Assembly: GCF_001238275.1 (NCBI RefSeq) | Contig: NZ_LGTB01000026.1 | Span: forward strand, 1-64,000 | DNA length: 64,000 nucleotides | DNA from: Bradyrhizobium viridifuturi | GTDB taxonomy: Bacteria; Pseudomonadota; Alphaproteobacteria; Rhizobiales; Xanthobacteraceae | Direction of reading: 5' to 3' | The notes under the pieces: generated by a model | Database searches by the model: none | Told to the model about the DNA's origin: nothing | Seen by the model: the letters and a program-made list of their open reading frames with translations, nothing else | In this document: piece by piece, positions 18,692 to 29,314 of the stretch | How positions within the stretch are numbered: position 1 is the stretch's first letter | How the letters are laid out: every line of letters begins with the position of its first letter | Translations under genes and position numbers: made by a program

Positions 18692-19483
18692 ATGGTCAGC
18701 GATCTGGTGTTGACCGATATCCGCGCGGGATATCGCGTCCTGACGCTCAACAGACCCGACCGCCTGAATTCGTTCAGCGCCGATCTGCATACCGCATTGA
18801 TGGCCGCGCTGATCGCGGCAGAACAGGACAAATCCTGCCGCGCGCTGATCCTGACCGGAGCGGGACGCGGCTTTTGCGCCGGGCAGGATCTCTCGGACGG
18901 CGTCTTCACCCCCGGCGAGACGCCCGATCTCGCAGCGCCGATCGAAAAATACTACAACCCGCTGGTGCGCAAGTTGCGCAGCATTCCGATGCCGGTCGTG
19001 TGCGCGGTCAACGGCGTGGCCGCCGGCGCCGGCGCGAACGTGGCGCTTGCCTGTGATATCGTGATCGCCGCACGGTCGGCCAAGTTCATTCAGGCTTTTG
19101 CGAAGCTCGGCCTCGTCCCCGATTCCGGCGGCACCTGGTTCTTGCCGCGGCTGGTCGGCGGAGCGCGGGCGCGAGCGCTGGCCCTGCTGGCCGAGCCGAT
19201 CTCCGCCGAACGGGCGGAAGCGTGGGGCATGATCTGGAAGATGGTCGAGGATTCCGAGCTGGCCACGGAGGCCCACGCCCTCGCCGCCTCGCTCGCGACG
19301 CAGCCGACCGACGGCCTTGCGTTGATCAAGCAGGCGCTCGATGCCTCCGAGACCAACACGCTCGATGCGCAACTCGAACTCGAGCGCGACCTGCAGGGCC
19401 GCGCCGGACGATCGGCGGACTATGCCGAAGGCGTCACCGCCTTCCTCGACAAGCGCGCACCGCGTTTCGCCGGAAGAGCCTGA
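18692..19483 (+). CDS. paaG: PaaG, ring-1,2-epoxyphenylacetyl-CoA isomerase (crotonase family)
   Basis: 263-residue crotonase-fold enzyme that isomerises ring-epoxyphenylacetyl-CoA to oxepin-CoA in aerobic phenylacetate degradation. LTGAGRGFCAGQDLSDG forms the first oxyanion-hole segment, VNGVAAGAGANVALACD the second, and KLGLVPDSGGTWFLPRLVG carries the catalytic Asp in the PaaG-typical LVPDSGGT. ATG at 18692 follows GGGAGG by 5 bases. It leads a two-gene unit with paaZ under the TetR operator. paaABCDE, paaK and others are not in the window. Confidence 0.9.
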   Translation: MVSDLVLTDIRAGYRVLTLNRPDRLNSFSADLHTALMAALIAAEQDKSCRALILTGAGRGFCAGQDLSDGVFTPGETPDLAAPIEKYYNPLVRKLRSIPMPVVCAVNGVAAGAGANVALACDIVIAARSAKFIQAFAKLGLVPDSGGTWFLPRLVGGARARALALLAEPISAERAEAWGMIWKMVEDSELATEAHALAASLATQPTDGLALIKQALDASETNTLDAQLELERDLQGRAGRSADYAEGVTAFLDKRAPRFAGRA

Positions 19484-19551
19484 CACCGATTGAACGTTCC
19501 GCCCGCAAGGCAAGACGCAACATTGATCACAAGTCAGAGGATTCGACTTCG

Positions 19552-21623
<2,072 letters not shown>

Positions 21624-21632
21624 AGGCCCGCT

Positions 21633-22286
21633 TCAGAGCAATTCCGCCTGCCGGCTGCGGCCGGCCGGCTTTGCCTTGCTGCGCGGCCGGGCGGCGGCGG
21701 CATCCGCGGCACCGGCCAGCACCAGTTGCGCGACAAAGTCGGCATATTCGGCGCGGGTCATCGGCCCGCCCTCGCGAAACCACATATAGTGCCAGTTCAG
21801 CATGCCGAAGACGCTCATCGTCAGCGGCTTGAGCACGCGCTTCTGCTTCGCCGCCGGCACCGCCGCGGCGAGCGCATCCGACATGATCCCGACCAGGATC
21901 CGCTCGCTCGCAAGCAGCGGCTGCTGCTTGTCCTTCGGCAGCAGCTTGAGACTTGCGATCTGGACCTGATGCTCGGCGTCGGCATGCCGGTAGAGCTCGA
22001 GCAGGGTGCCAACGATTGTCCTGAAGCGCTCGATGGGATCGCCGGCCGACGCGCTCGCCTTGCGAACCGCCGCCAGCAGCGTCTCGAGATGCGACGACAG
22101 GATATCGAACAGGATCGCCTGCTTGTCCGGGTAATAGTGGTAGAGCAGCGCCTTCGAGACACCGCACGCATCCGCGATCGTGTTCATCGACGTGCCGACA
22201 TATCCCGATGCGGCAAACAGCTCGGCCGAGCGATGCAGCATCGAGAGGCGCTTGTCGTCGTAGTCCTTGGCGCGCGATCGGGCCAT
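21633..22286 (-). CDS. TetR family regulator (PaaR-like)
   Basis: 217 residues. N-terminal HTH: KRLSMLHRSAELFAASGYVGTSMNTIADACGVSKALLYHYYPDK. The C-terminal domain (HQVQIASLKLLPKDKQ) is TetR_C of the type often encoded with paa genes. ATG at 22286 is preferred (MARSRAKDYDD); 22301 is possible. It converges on paaZ with only 9 bases between stops. Its own promoter region and that of paaG carry near-identical palindromes, so autoregulated repression of paa genes relieved by a phenylacetyl-CoA-type ligand is likely, by analogy with PaaR. Confidence 0.85.
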   Translation of the reverse strand: MARSRAKDYDDKRLSMLHRSAELFAASGYVGTSMNTIADACGVSKALLYHYYPDKQAILFDILSSHLETLLAAVRKASASAGDPIERFRTIVGTLLELYRHADAEHQVQIASLKLLPKDKQQPLLASERILVGIMSDALAAAVPAAKQKRVLKPLTMSVFGMLNWHYMWFREGGPMTRAEYADFVAQLVLAGAADAAAARPRSKAKPAGRSRQAELL

Positions 22287-22392
22287 GTCGTTCCGTTCCA
22301 TCGGCCGCCGTCCGGCCTTCGTCAGAGGATGTCGCTCAACGGCAAGGTTCCGGAACACCGGCCGGGCTGGGCCGCATCCGAACCATCATTTA

Positions 22393-22412
22393 TTGACCAT
22401 CCGGTCAGGCAA
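22393..22412 (-). promoter_or_regulatory. TetR (PaaR-like) operator upstream of the TetR gene
   Basis: On the minus strand TTGCCTGACCGGATGGTCAA, 106 bases before the TetR start. It differs from the paaG operator at only two of 20 positions. Confidence 0.72.
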
Positions 22413-22474
22413 TTCCATGGCTGAATTGGAATGGCGCCCTGTCGTGCGGACACGCGGTGCTGCCATCCGGGACG

Positions 22475-23395
22475 TCAGTCGAGCTTGAACGGCTCCGATC
22501 CCGGATAGGAATGCGCGACGAACTCGCAGAAGGCGCGGGCCGCCGGCGAAAGCGTCGCGTTGCCCTTCCAAGCCAATCCGACATCCATGGTGTGGACATC
22601 GTCGTCAAGCGTCTTGAGATCGATGCGATGTCCCTCGAGCGACCAGGGACGGTAGACCATGTCCGACAGGATCGTGATCCCCATCCCGGTCGCAACCATG
22701 CTGCGCACGGCCTCCACCGACAGGGTGCGGAAGATGACGTTGGGAACGTACGCCGTGTGCTGCCAGTAGCGCATCGCGGAGCGTTCGGCCTCATCGACGG
22801 TCAGCATCAGATACGGCTCGCTCGCGAGATCCGCCAGCTTGACGCTGTCCTTGCGCAGCAGCGGATGATTGACGCAGGTCCACAAGCGCCGCGGCGAGCG
22901 CAACAGCAACCGCGAGCGAATCGAGTGCCGGTCGTGCAGGTTCGCGATCAGCATGATCGCCGCATCGACGCTGCCGCTGATCAGGCTCTGCTCGATCGCA
23001 TCGCGTTGAAACTCGTGCAGCCGGACCGTGATGCCCGGAAAGGTTCGCCAGAACCGCGTCAGCAGCGGCGGCAGGAAATATCCGGCAACGGTGTAGCTCA
23101 CCGCCACGTCGACCGTGCCGTCGACCTGCGTTCCCCAGCGATGCGGCCCCCGTGTCGCATCCGACACGCTCGCCTCGATCGCGCGGGCGCGCTGCAGGAA
23201 TTCGTGGCCGTCGAAGGTCAGCGTCACGCCGTTGGAATGGCGGTCGAACAATTTGCGGCCGAGCTCGGCCTCGAGCGCCTTGATCGACGAGGTGACCGCC
23301 GACTGCGTCACGTTCAAGGCCGCCGCGGCCGCGGACACGCGGCCGCTCTCCGCCGTCGCGATGAAATGCCGGACTTGACGGAACGTCAGAGACAT
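22475..23395 (-). CDS. LysR family transcriptional regulator
   Basis: 306 residues. The winged HTH occupies the first about 60 residues (RQVRHFIATAESGRVSAAAAALNVTQSAVTSSIKALE), followed by a periplasmic-binding-like effector domain containing SYTVAGYFLPPLLTRF and MVATGMGITILSDMVYRPW. It is divergent from livG with a T-N11-A site in between, the usual LysR arrangement, so it probably controls the importer/pxp operon. A paralogue with about half of the residues identical lies at the far end of the same operon. Confidence 0.9.
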   Translation of the reverse strand: MSLTFRQVRHFIATAESGRVSAAAAALNVTQSAVTSSIKALEAELGRKLFDRHSNGVTLTFDGHEFLQRARAIEASVSDATRGPHRWGTQVDGTVDVAVSYTVAGYFLPPLLTRFWRTFPGITVRLHEFQRDAIEQSLISGSVDAAIMLIANLHDRHSIRSRLLLRSPRRLWTCVNHPLLRKDSVKLADLASEPYLMLTVDEAERSAMRYWQHTAYVPNVIFRTLSVEAVRSMVATGMGITILSDMVYRPWSLEGHRIDLKTLDDDVHTMDVGLAWKGNATLSPAARAFCEFVAHSYPGSEPFKLD

Positions 23396-23406
23396 AAAAA
23401 TTTCCG

Positions 23407-23423
23407 ATATCAGCGAACGATAT
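23407..23423. promoter_or_regulatory. LysR-type T-N11-A site
   Basis: ATATCAGCGAACGATAT, an inverted repeat ATATC-N7-GATAT with the T-N11-A core of LysR-family sites. It lies 12 bases upstream of the LysR start and 70 bases upstream of livG. Confidence 0.6.
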
Positions 23424-23492
23424 TTCGAATTTTACAATCCCGCGACGGAACGGAAAAATCAATCCGTCGGTTCCGGGTGAGAAGGCGTTGGG

Positions 23493-24269
23493 ATGATGTC
23501 CGATGGTTTGGAATTGGTCGCTCGCAGTGTCAGCGTCCAGTTCGAAGGCCTGAAAGCGCTGTCCGACGTTACACTGGCCGTGCCGCGCGGGCGTATCGTC
23601 GGACTGATTGGGCCCAATGGCGCCGGCAAGACCACTCTTATTAATGTGTTGACCGGCTTCCAGCCGGTCGGCACCGGCACCGTCGAGCTGGAAGGCGAAA
23701 CGCTGAACGGCATTGCAGCGCACATGCTGCGACGCAAAGGCGTGGCGAGAACCTTTCAGTCAGGCCGACTTTTCCGCGACCTGCCGGTCATGGACAACCT
23801 GGAAGTGACCGGCGTCGGCCTCGGCCAAGGCCGGCCCGACGCGATCAGCGAGGCCGAACGGGTCCTGGCCTGGCTCGGCATTTCGCATCTCGCCAACACC
23901 ATCGCCGGCGCGCTGCCCTATACGGACGAACGCCGTGTCGCGATCGGCCGCGCCATCATGTGCACGCCGCGCTATCTGCTGCTCGACGAGCCCGCCGCCG
24001 GCATGTCGGAGCATGAGAGCCACGAGCTTGCCGCGATCATTCGCCGCATCGCGGGCGAGCTCAATGTCGGCGTGCTGTTGATCGAGCACAATATCGGGCT
24101 GGTGCTCGAGCTCTGCGAACGCATCTTCGTGCTCGACTCCGGCGAAATCATCGAGGTCGGCACGCCGCCCCAGATCCGCGACAGCGATGCGGTGCGACAC
24201 GCCTATATGGGCACGCAGCGCGACGAATTGCTTGCACCGCTCCCGGCCGACGCGGCCGTCGCGTCATGA
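23493..24269 (+). CDS. livG: LivG-type branched-chain ABC importer ATPase
   Basis: 258 residues. Walker A GPNGAGKTT, the LivG-typical RTFQSGRLF Q-loop region, a degenerate signature LPYTDERRVAIGRA in place of LSGGQ (normal for LivG), Walker B YLLLDEPAAGM and the switch His in LLIEHNI. It powers import with LivF. First gene of an operon that runs through livFHM, a binding protein and pxp/biotin genes. The start could be either of two adjacent ATG codons. Its stop overlaps the livF start. Confidence 0.92.
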   Translation: MMSDGLELVARSVSVQFEGLKALSDVTLAVPRGRIVGLIGPNGAGKTTLINVLTGFQPVGTGTVELEGETLNGIAAHMLRRKGVARTFQSGRLFRDLPVMDNLEVTGVGLGQGRPDAISEAERVLAWLGISHLANTIAGALPYTDERRVAIGRAIMCTPRYLLLDEPAAGMSEHESHELAAIIRRIAGELNVGVLLIEHNIGLVLELCERIFVLDSGEIIEVGTPPQIRDSDAVRHAYMGTQRDELLAPLPADAAVAS

Positions 24270-24988
24270 CCGCGCTCGTCGTCAACGACATCACGGTCAG
24301 CTATGGCCGCCTCACGGCACTCCGCGGCGTGACGTTGACGGTCGACGAAGGCGAGATCCTGTTCGTGACCGGCCCGAACGGCGCCGGCAAGTCGACGCTG
24401 CTGAGCGCCATCGCGGGCGTCGTGCCGCCGGCCTCCGGCTCCATCATGATCGATGGCGTGGGGATTGCCGGCGCCGCGCCCGAAGACATCGCCCGGCGCG
24501 GATTTTCGCTGGTGCCGGAGGGACGCAACGTCTTCGGCGCGCTGACGATCGAAGAGAACCTGAAGGTCGGCACCGGCATGCGCGCCGACCGCAGGACAAT
24601 CGCCGACGACCTCGATCAGATCTACGAAGAATTCCCAATGCTGGCCGAGCGCCGCCACACCCCGGCGGGCATGCTCTCCGGCGGCCAGCAGCAGATGCTG
24701 GTGATCGGCCGCGCGCTGATGGCCGCGCCCCGCATCATGGCCATTGACGAGCCGTCGCTCGGCCTTGCGCCGAAGATCATCGACCAGGTCTACGAAATCC
24801 TGCTGCGGCTGCGGGCACTGCGCAAGCTCACCCTCCTGATCGTCGAGCAGAGTTCGACGCGCGCCATGATGACGGGCGGGCGGATGGTCCTGATCCGGGG
24901 CGGGCGCATCGTGCTGGAGGGCTCCGCCGCCGACATGGTCAGGGACGATCGCCTGAAGCAGAGCTATTTCGGCTTCGGAGATCACTGA
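24266..24988 (+). CDS. livF: LivF-type branched-chain ABC importer ATPase
   Basis: 240 residues. Walker A GPNGAGKST, Q-loop LVPEGRNVF, signature LSGGQQQMLVIGRAL, Walker B IMAIDEPSLGL and switch region LLIVEQSS. The ATG overlaps the livG stop (ATGA), indicating coupled translation of the two ATPase subunits. Confidence 0.93.
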   Translation: MTALVVNDITVSYGRLTALRGVTLTVDEGEILFVTGPNGAGKSTLLSAIAGVVPPASGSIMIDGVGIAGAAPEDIARRGFSLVPEGRNVFGALTIEENLKVGTGMRADRRTIADDLDQIYEEFPMLAERRHTPAGMLSGGQQQMLVIGRALMAAPRIMAIDEPSLGLAPKIIDQVYEILLRLRALRKLTLLIVEQSSTRAMMTGGRMVLIRGGRIVLEGSAADMVRDDRLKQSYFGFGDH

Positions 24989-24989
24989 G

Positions 24990-25904
24990 ATGCGTGAGTT
25001 GCTCCAGATCATCTTCGACGCGCTGAGCCTCGGCAGCCTCTATGCGCTGGGAGCGCTCGGCATCGCCCTGATCTTCGGCGTCATGCGGCTGGTCAACTTC
25101 GCCCATGGCGATTTCATCGCCTTTTGCGTGTTCGCCATGCTGTGGCCGTCGATCGATGCGGCGGCGGTGGTCTTTGCCGGCCAGCTGCCGTTCTATCTTC
25201 TGATCCCGCTGCTGCTCCTGACCGGCGCCGCGCTGTCGATCCTGTCGGAGATCGTCGTCTTCCGGCGCTTCCGCAACACCAATCCGGCGACGATGATGAT
25301 CGCGTCCTTCGCGCTCGGCTTCGTCATCCGACATCTCCTGCTGATGCTGTTCTCCAGCCGGCCGAAGTCGATCACGCTGTGGCCGAGCCTCGGCCTGCCA
25401 GTCGAATTCCTCGGCGCCCACATCCCGATGCTCCAAGTCGTGACCATCATCATCACGCTGGCGGTGCTGGTGATCCTCGTCCTGTTCCTCAAGCGCACAC
25501 GCTACGGGCTCGAGATGCGCGCGGCCGCCGATAATTTCACCATGGCGCGCATGCTCGGGGTCCGCGCCAATGGCGTGATCCTGCTGGCCTTCGCCATCAG
25601 CGGCATGCTGGCGGCGGCGATCGGGCTGATCCTGGCGACGAATTCCGGCACCGCCGACATCGGCATGGGCGCCAACGTGATGCTGATCGCGTTCATCGCG
25701 ACCGTAATCGGCGGCCTCGGCAGCATTCCCGGCGCGGTTGCCGCCGGCTTCCTGATCGGTGCGGCCAGCGTCGTGTTCCAGGCGACCCTGCCGCACGACG
25801 CCCGCGTGTTCCGCGACGCGTTCGTCTACGGCGCCGTCATCGTCGTCCTTCTGGTGCGGCCGCAGGGCCTGTTCGCACCGAAATCCGCCAAGCAGAGGGT
25901 CTGA
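24990..25904 (+). CDS. livH: LivH-type branched-chain ABC importer permease
   Basis: 304-residue inner-membrane protein with about eight hydrophobic segments; the LivH hallmark LRLVNFAHGDF-like segment (MRLVNFAHGDFIAF) is near residue 30 and the EAA-like loop around TRYGLEMRAAADN. It ends VRPQGLFAPK, the family C-terminus. It begins one base after the livF stop. Confidence 0.93.
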   Translation: MRELLQIIFDALSLGSLYALGALGIALIFGVMRLVNFAHGDFIAFCVFAMLWPSIDAAAVVFAGQLPFYLLIPLLLLTGAALSILSEIVVFRRFRNTNPATMMIASFALGFVIRHLLLMLFSSRPKSITLWPSLGLPVEFLGAHIPMLQVVTIIITLAVLVILVLFLKRTRYGLEMRAAADNFTMARMLGVRANGVILLAFAISGMLAAAIGLILATNSGTADIGMGANVMLIAFIATVIGGLGSIPGAVAAGFLIGAASVVFQATLPHDARVFRDAFVYGAVIVVLLVRPQGLFAPKSAKQRV

Positions 25905-25907
25905 TCG

Positions 25908-26981
25908 ATGTCGCAGCGGCCGTCCGTCATCCGGCAAACGATCATCACGCCGATCGTGCTGATCGTGGCGCTGCTCATCATGGCTGCCCTCTCCTATCAA
26001 TTCGGCAGCCGGGCCTTCAACCGCACCGTGGTCGAGATGTTCATCAACATCATGGTGGTGGTTGGCCTCTACGTGTTCGTCGGCAATTCGGGCCTGCTGT
26101 CGTTCGGCCATATCAGCTTCATGTGCCTGGGCGCCTACATGACCGCATGGCTCACCATTCCGCCGGTCATGAAATCGATCACGCTCAAGGGCCTTCCGGC
26201 GTGGCTGCTCCATGCACAGCTGCCGATGTGGGTGGCGACACCGATCTCCGGGATATTTGCCGCCCTGTTCGCGCTGATCGTCGGGCGCGTCATCATGCGC
26301 CTGTCGGGCATCGCCGCCTCGATCGCGACCTTCGGCCTGCTCGGCGTCATCAACAACGTCTATTCGAACTGGGACTCGGTGACCGGCGGGCAAGGCTCGA
26401 TCGTCGGCATTCCACCCACCATGAACGTCTGGACCGGATGGATCGGCGGCGCCGTGGCGATCGCGATCGCCTATCTGTATTCGATCTCCCGCTCGGGCCT
26501 CGCGCTGCGCGCCACCCGCGACGAAGCGGTCGCAGCCAGCGCCTCCGGCATCGACATCGTCCGCGAGCGGCTGATCGCCTTCGTCGTCAGCGCCTTCATC
26601 ATCGGGCTCGCCGGCGCGCTGTACGCGCACTTCCTGAGCATCGTCAATCCCGGCGCATTCTATCTGCGGACCACCTTCATCACGCTGTCGATGCTGGTGG
26701 TCGGCGGCATGTACAGCCTCAGCGGCGCCGTCTCCGGCGTGGTCGCGATCTCGGTCCTGATCGAGCTGTTCCGCGATCTCGAGAAGGGCATCAGCATCGG
26801 CGGGCATACCGTCGGTTTGCCGAACGGTGCCCAGGAGATCGCGATCGGCATCATCACCATCGTGATCCTGATGTACCTGCCGAGCGGGTTGACCCGCAAC
26901 CGGGAGTTCTCCTGGCGCCGATGGCCGTTGCAGCGGCGCCTGGCCCGTCCGGTCCAGACCGCATTGAAGGAACTGCACTGA
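25908..26981 (+). CDS. livM: LivM-type branched-chain ABC importer permease
   Basis: 357 residues, about ten hydrophobic segments. The family motifs GNSGLLSFGHISFMCLGAY near residue 60 and SRSGLALRATRDEAVAASASGID are present, then the C-terminal MYLPSGLTRNREF. It starts three bases after livH and pairs with it to form the translocation channel. Confidence 0.93.
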   Translation: MSQRPSVIRQTIITPIVLIVALLIMAALSYQFGSRAFNRTVVEMFINIMVVVGLYVFVGNSGLLSFGHISFMCLGAYMTAWLTIPPVMKSITLKGLPAWLLHAQLPMWVATPISGIFAALFALIVGRVIMRLSGIAASIATFGLLGVINNVYSNWDSVTGGQGSIVGIPPTMNVWTGWIGGAVAIAIAYLYSISRSGLALRATRDEAVAASASGIDIVRERLIAFVVSAFIIGLAGALYAHFLSIVNPGAFYLRTTFITLSMLVVGGMYSLSGAVSGVVAISVLIELFRDLEKGISIGGHTVGLPNGAQEIAIGIITIVILMYLPSGLTRNREFSWRRWPLQRRLARPVQTALKELH

Positions 26982-27012
26982 CGCCCGTTTTGTACAATTG
27001 GAGGAGTGGCAT

Positions 27013-28200
27013 ATGCGCTTGACGACATTACTCGGAATTCTGGCCGGAGCATCCACGCTCTGGTTCACGCCGGCCCAGGCGGCCGACGAGATCGTTGTTG
27101 GCTTTGCGACCGCGGCATCCGGATTCATGCAGGCCTATGACAAGCCGGCGCAGGACGCGGCGCTGATCCGGATCGACGAGATCAACAAGGCCGGCGGCCT
27201 GCTCGGCAAGAAGCTCAAGCCGGTGTTTGCCGACACCAAGACCGATCAGGCCGAAGGCGCCAAGGCCGGCCTTGCGGTGCTCGACCAGGGCGCCGACCTC
27301 GTGATCGTCTCCTGCGACTACGATTTCGGCGCGCCCGCGGCGCTGCAGGCGCAGGCCGCCGGCAAGGTTTCGTTCTTCCTCTGCGCCGAATCGATCAAGG
27401 CCGGAATTCCCGGCGTCGGCCCGTTCTCGTTCTCGGCCTCCGTGCTGGCACCGGTGCAGGGCGCAACCATGTCGGAATGGGCGTACACCAAGAAGAACGC
27501 GCGCAGCTTCTATCGGCTGCTCGACAGCTGGACCGTCTATAACAAGGGCATCTGCGACGGCTTCGACTGGATGCTGCCGCGCCTGAAGGAAGCCAAGCTG
27601 GTCGGCAGCGACACCTTCAAGAACGACGACGCCTCGATCGCCTCGCAGATCACCCGGATCAAGAGCCTGCCGAAGGAACCTGACGCCATCATGCTGTGCA
27701 CGATGATGCCGGGCGCCGTCTCCGCCATCAAGCAGATCCGCGCCGCCGGCATCAAGTCGATGATCCTCAACGGTTCGGGCGTCGACGGCAGCTACTGGAT
27801 GAACGCCGTTCCCGACCTCTCGAACTTCTATGTTCCGGTACAGGGCTCGGTCTATGGCGACGACCCGAACCCGAAGGTCAACGAGTTCAACAAGAAGTAC
27901 AAGGAAGTCACCGGCGGCGACCCGTCGAGCCAGTACGTCTATCCGGGCTACGTCCTGATCGACGTCTGGGCCAAGGCGGTCGAACGCGCCAAGTCGACCG
28001 ATGCGGCGGCCGTCGTGGCCGAGCTCGAGAAGATGAACAACGAACCCACGCTGTTCGGGCCGCGCACCTTCACCAAGGACATCCACCACCAGAACCAGGG
28101 CCGTTACCTGATCGTCGACACCGAGGCCGGCAAGCCGAAGGTCATCGACCAGTGGACGATCTCGGAAAAGATCCCGCTCGACTATCTGGTGTCCAAGTAA
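27013..28200 (+). CDS. LivJ/amide-type ABC substrate-binding protein
   Basis: 395 residues. Signal peptide MRLTTLLGILAGASTLWF ending AQAADE, then a Peripla_BP_6 fold with VGFATAASGFMQAYDKPAQD in place of the usual GPLSG start. ATG at 27013 follows GGAGGAG by 6 bases. It supplies ligand to LivGFHM. Because the next genes encode an amide/lactam-opening system, the ligand may be an amide or lactam rather than an amino acid; that is inference from context. Confidence 0.9.
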   Translation: MRLTTLLGILAGASTLWFTPAQAADEIVVGFATAASGFMQAYDKPAQDAALIRIDEINKAGGLLGKKLKPVFADTKTDQAEGAKAGLAVLDQGADLVIVSCDYDFGAPAALQAQAAGKVSFFLCAESIKAGIPGVGPFSFSASVLAPVQGATMSEWAYTKKNARSFYRLLDSWTVYNKGICDGFDWMLPRLKEAKLVGSDTFKNDDASIASQITRIKSLPKEPDAIMLCTMMPGAVSAIKQIRAAGIKSMILNGSGVDGSYWMNAVPDLSNFYVPVQGSVYGDDPNPKVNEFNKKYKEVTGGDPSSQYVYPGYVLIDVWAKAVERAKSTDAAAVVAELEKMNNEPTLFGPRTFTKDIHHQNQGRYLIVDTEAGKPKVIDQWTISEKIPLDYLVSK

Positions 28201-28290
28201 TCGGCAACGCGCCGCCCTGGGTGCGCCAGACGTACGCAGGGCGGCCTCGCTGCCGGTCCTCTACGAAGCCTGTTGGAAGGAAATCAGGAG

Positions 28291-29019
28291 ATGGTCGTGA
28301 TCAACTGCGACATGGGCGAGGCCTACGGCCTCTACAAGATGGGCGACGACAGGGCGTTGATGCCCCATATCGACGTCGCCAACGTCGCCTGCGGCTTTCA
28401 TGCCTCAGACTTCAATCACATGCGCAAGACCGTGCAGCTCGCGAGGGAGTTCGGCGTCAAGGTCGGCGCGCATCCCTCGCTGCCGGATTTGCAGGGATTT
28501 GGCCGCAGGGAGATGAAGATCAGCCGCGAGGAATTGTCCAACTGCCTGCTCTACCAGATCGGCGCGCTCAAGGCGTTCCTGGACGCCGAAGGCATGCCGC
28601 TCAACCACATCAAGCCGCACGGCGCGCTGTACGGCATGGCGTCGCGCAACGAGGACATTGCGGAGGCCGTAGCTGATGCCGCTGACGTCTACAAGGTGCC
28701 GCTGCTCGGCATGAAGGGAACGCTGCACCAGCAGGTCTATGAGCGCCGCGGTCACGCCTTCGTCGCCGAGTATTATGCCGACCTCGACTACAATGCCGAC
28801 GGCAGCCTGATCATCACGCGCGAGCACGAGGCGAAGGACCCGGCCGACGCCGCGACCCGATGCGCGAGAGCCGTCAACGAGGGCAAGACCCGCACGGTCG
28901 CGGGAAACGACATCGTGGTCGGCGCCGATTCGATCTGTATTCACTCCGACACGCCGAACGCCGTCGCCATCGCGGAGGCCGTCCGCGAAGCGGTCCGCCC
29001 CTACCTCACCGCGCGCTGA
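28291..29019 (+). CDS. pxpA: PxpA (LamB/YcsF family) 5-oxoprolinase subunit A-like
   Basis: 242 residues. The family signature INCDMGEAYG (catalytic-acid region) opens the protein, followed by VACGFHASDFNHMRKTV and VGAHPSLPDLQGFGRREM, and HIKPHGALYG. LamB/YcsF proteins work with PxpB and PxpC to open 5-oxoproline at the cost of ATP. Here a biotin carrier and biotin carboxylase are inserted between pxpA and pxpB. ATG at 28291 is used; GTG at 28297 has better spacing to AGGAG. Confidence 0.88.
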   Translation: MVVINCDMGEAYGLYKMGDDRALMPHIDVANVACGFHASDFNHMRKTVQLAREFGVKVGAHPSLPDLQGFGRREMKISREELSNCLLYQIGALKAFLDAEGMPLNHIKPHGALYGMASRNEDIAEAVADAADVYKVPLLGMKGTLHQQVYERRGHAFVAEYYADLDYNADGSLIITREHEAKDPADAATRCARAVNEGKTRTVAGNDIVVGADSICIHSDTPNAVAIAEAVREAVRPYLTAR

Positions 29020-29058
29020 GCCGTCGCGGCAAAGAAACCAATTACGTACGAGGAAACA

Positions 29059-29301
29059 ATGGCAACGCAGCAGATCTTCTCGCCGCTCCCGGGCATCTTT
29101 TACCGCAAGCCCGCCCCCGACAAGCCGGTCTACAAGAACGACGGCGACGTCGTCGTGGAGAGCGACACGATCGGGCTCATCGAGGTGATGAAATCGTTCA
29201 ACGAGGTGAAGGCGGGCGCCGCCGGCAAGATCGTTCGCTTCCTGGCCGAGAACGAGGATGCCGTGATGGCCGGCCAGCCGATCGCCGAAATCGACGTTTG
29301 A
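29059..29301 (+). CDS. accB: Biotin carboxyl carrier (biotin/lipoyl attachment) protein
   Basis: 80 residues, essentially only the biotinyl domain: IFSPLPGIFYRKPAP, the biotin-attachment motif EVMKSF (Lys near residue 45), and a C-terminal GQPIAEIDV. Normal AccB has an extra N-terminal half of about 70 residues, which is absent here; this is a compact accessory carrier like those of urea-carboxylase-type systems. It sits 13 bases before the biotin carboxylase and 39 bases after pxpA. Confidence 0.85.
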   Translation: MATQQIFSPLPGIFYRKPAPDKPVYKNDGDVVVESDTIGLIEVMKSFNEVKAGAAGKIVRFLAENEDAVMAGQPIAEIDV

Positions 29302-29314
29302 ACCCCAACCAGCC

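Noticed and set aside
24939..27128. 729-codon open frame on the minus strand opposite livH/livM
   Set aside because: Composition is dominated by Asp, Arg, Gln, His and Ala, the mirror of membrane-protein codons; the plus-strand permeases have strong family motifs.
28201..28290. Possible small gene or riboswitch between the binding protein and pxpA
   Set aside because: Only 90 bases, no ribosome site with a frame and no structured motif that I could recognise.
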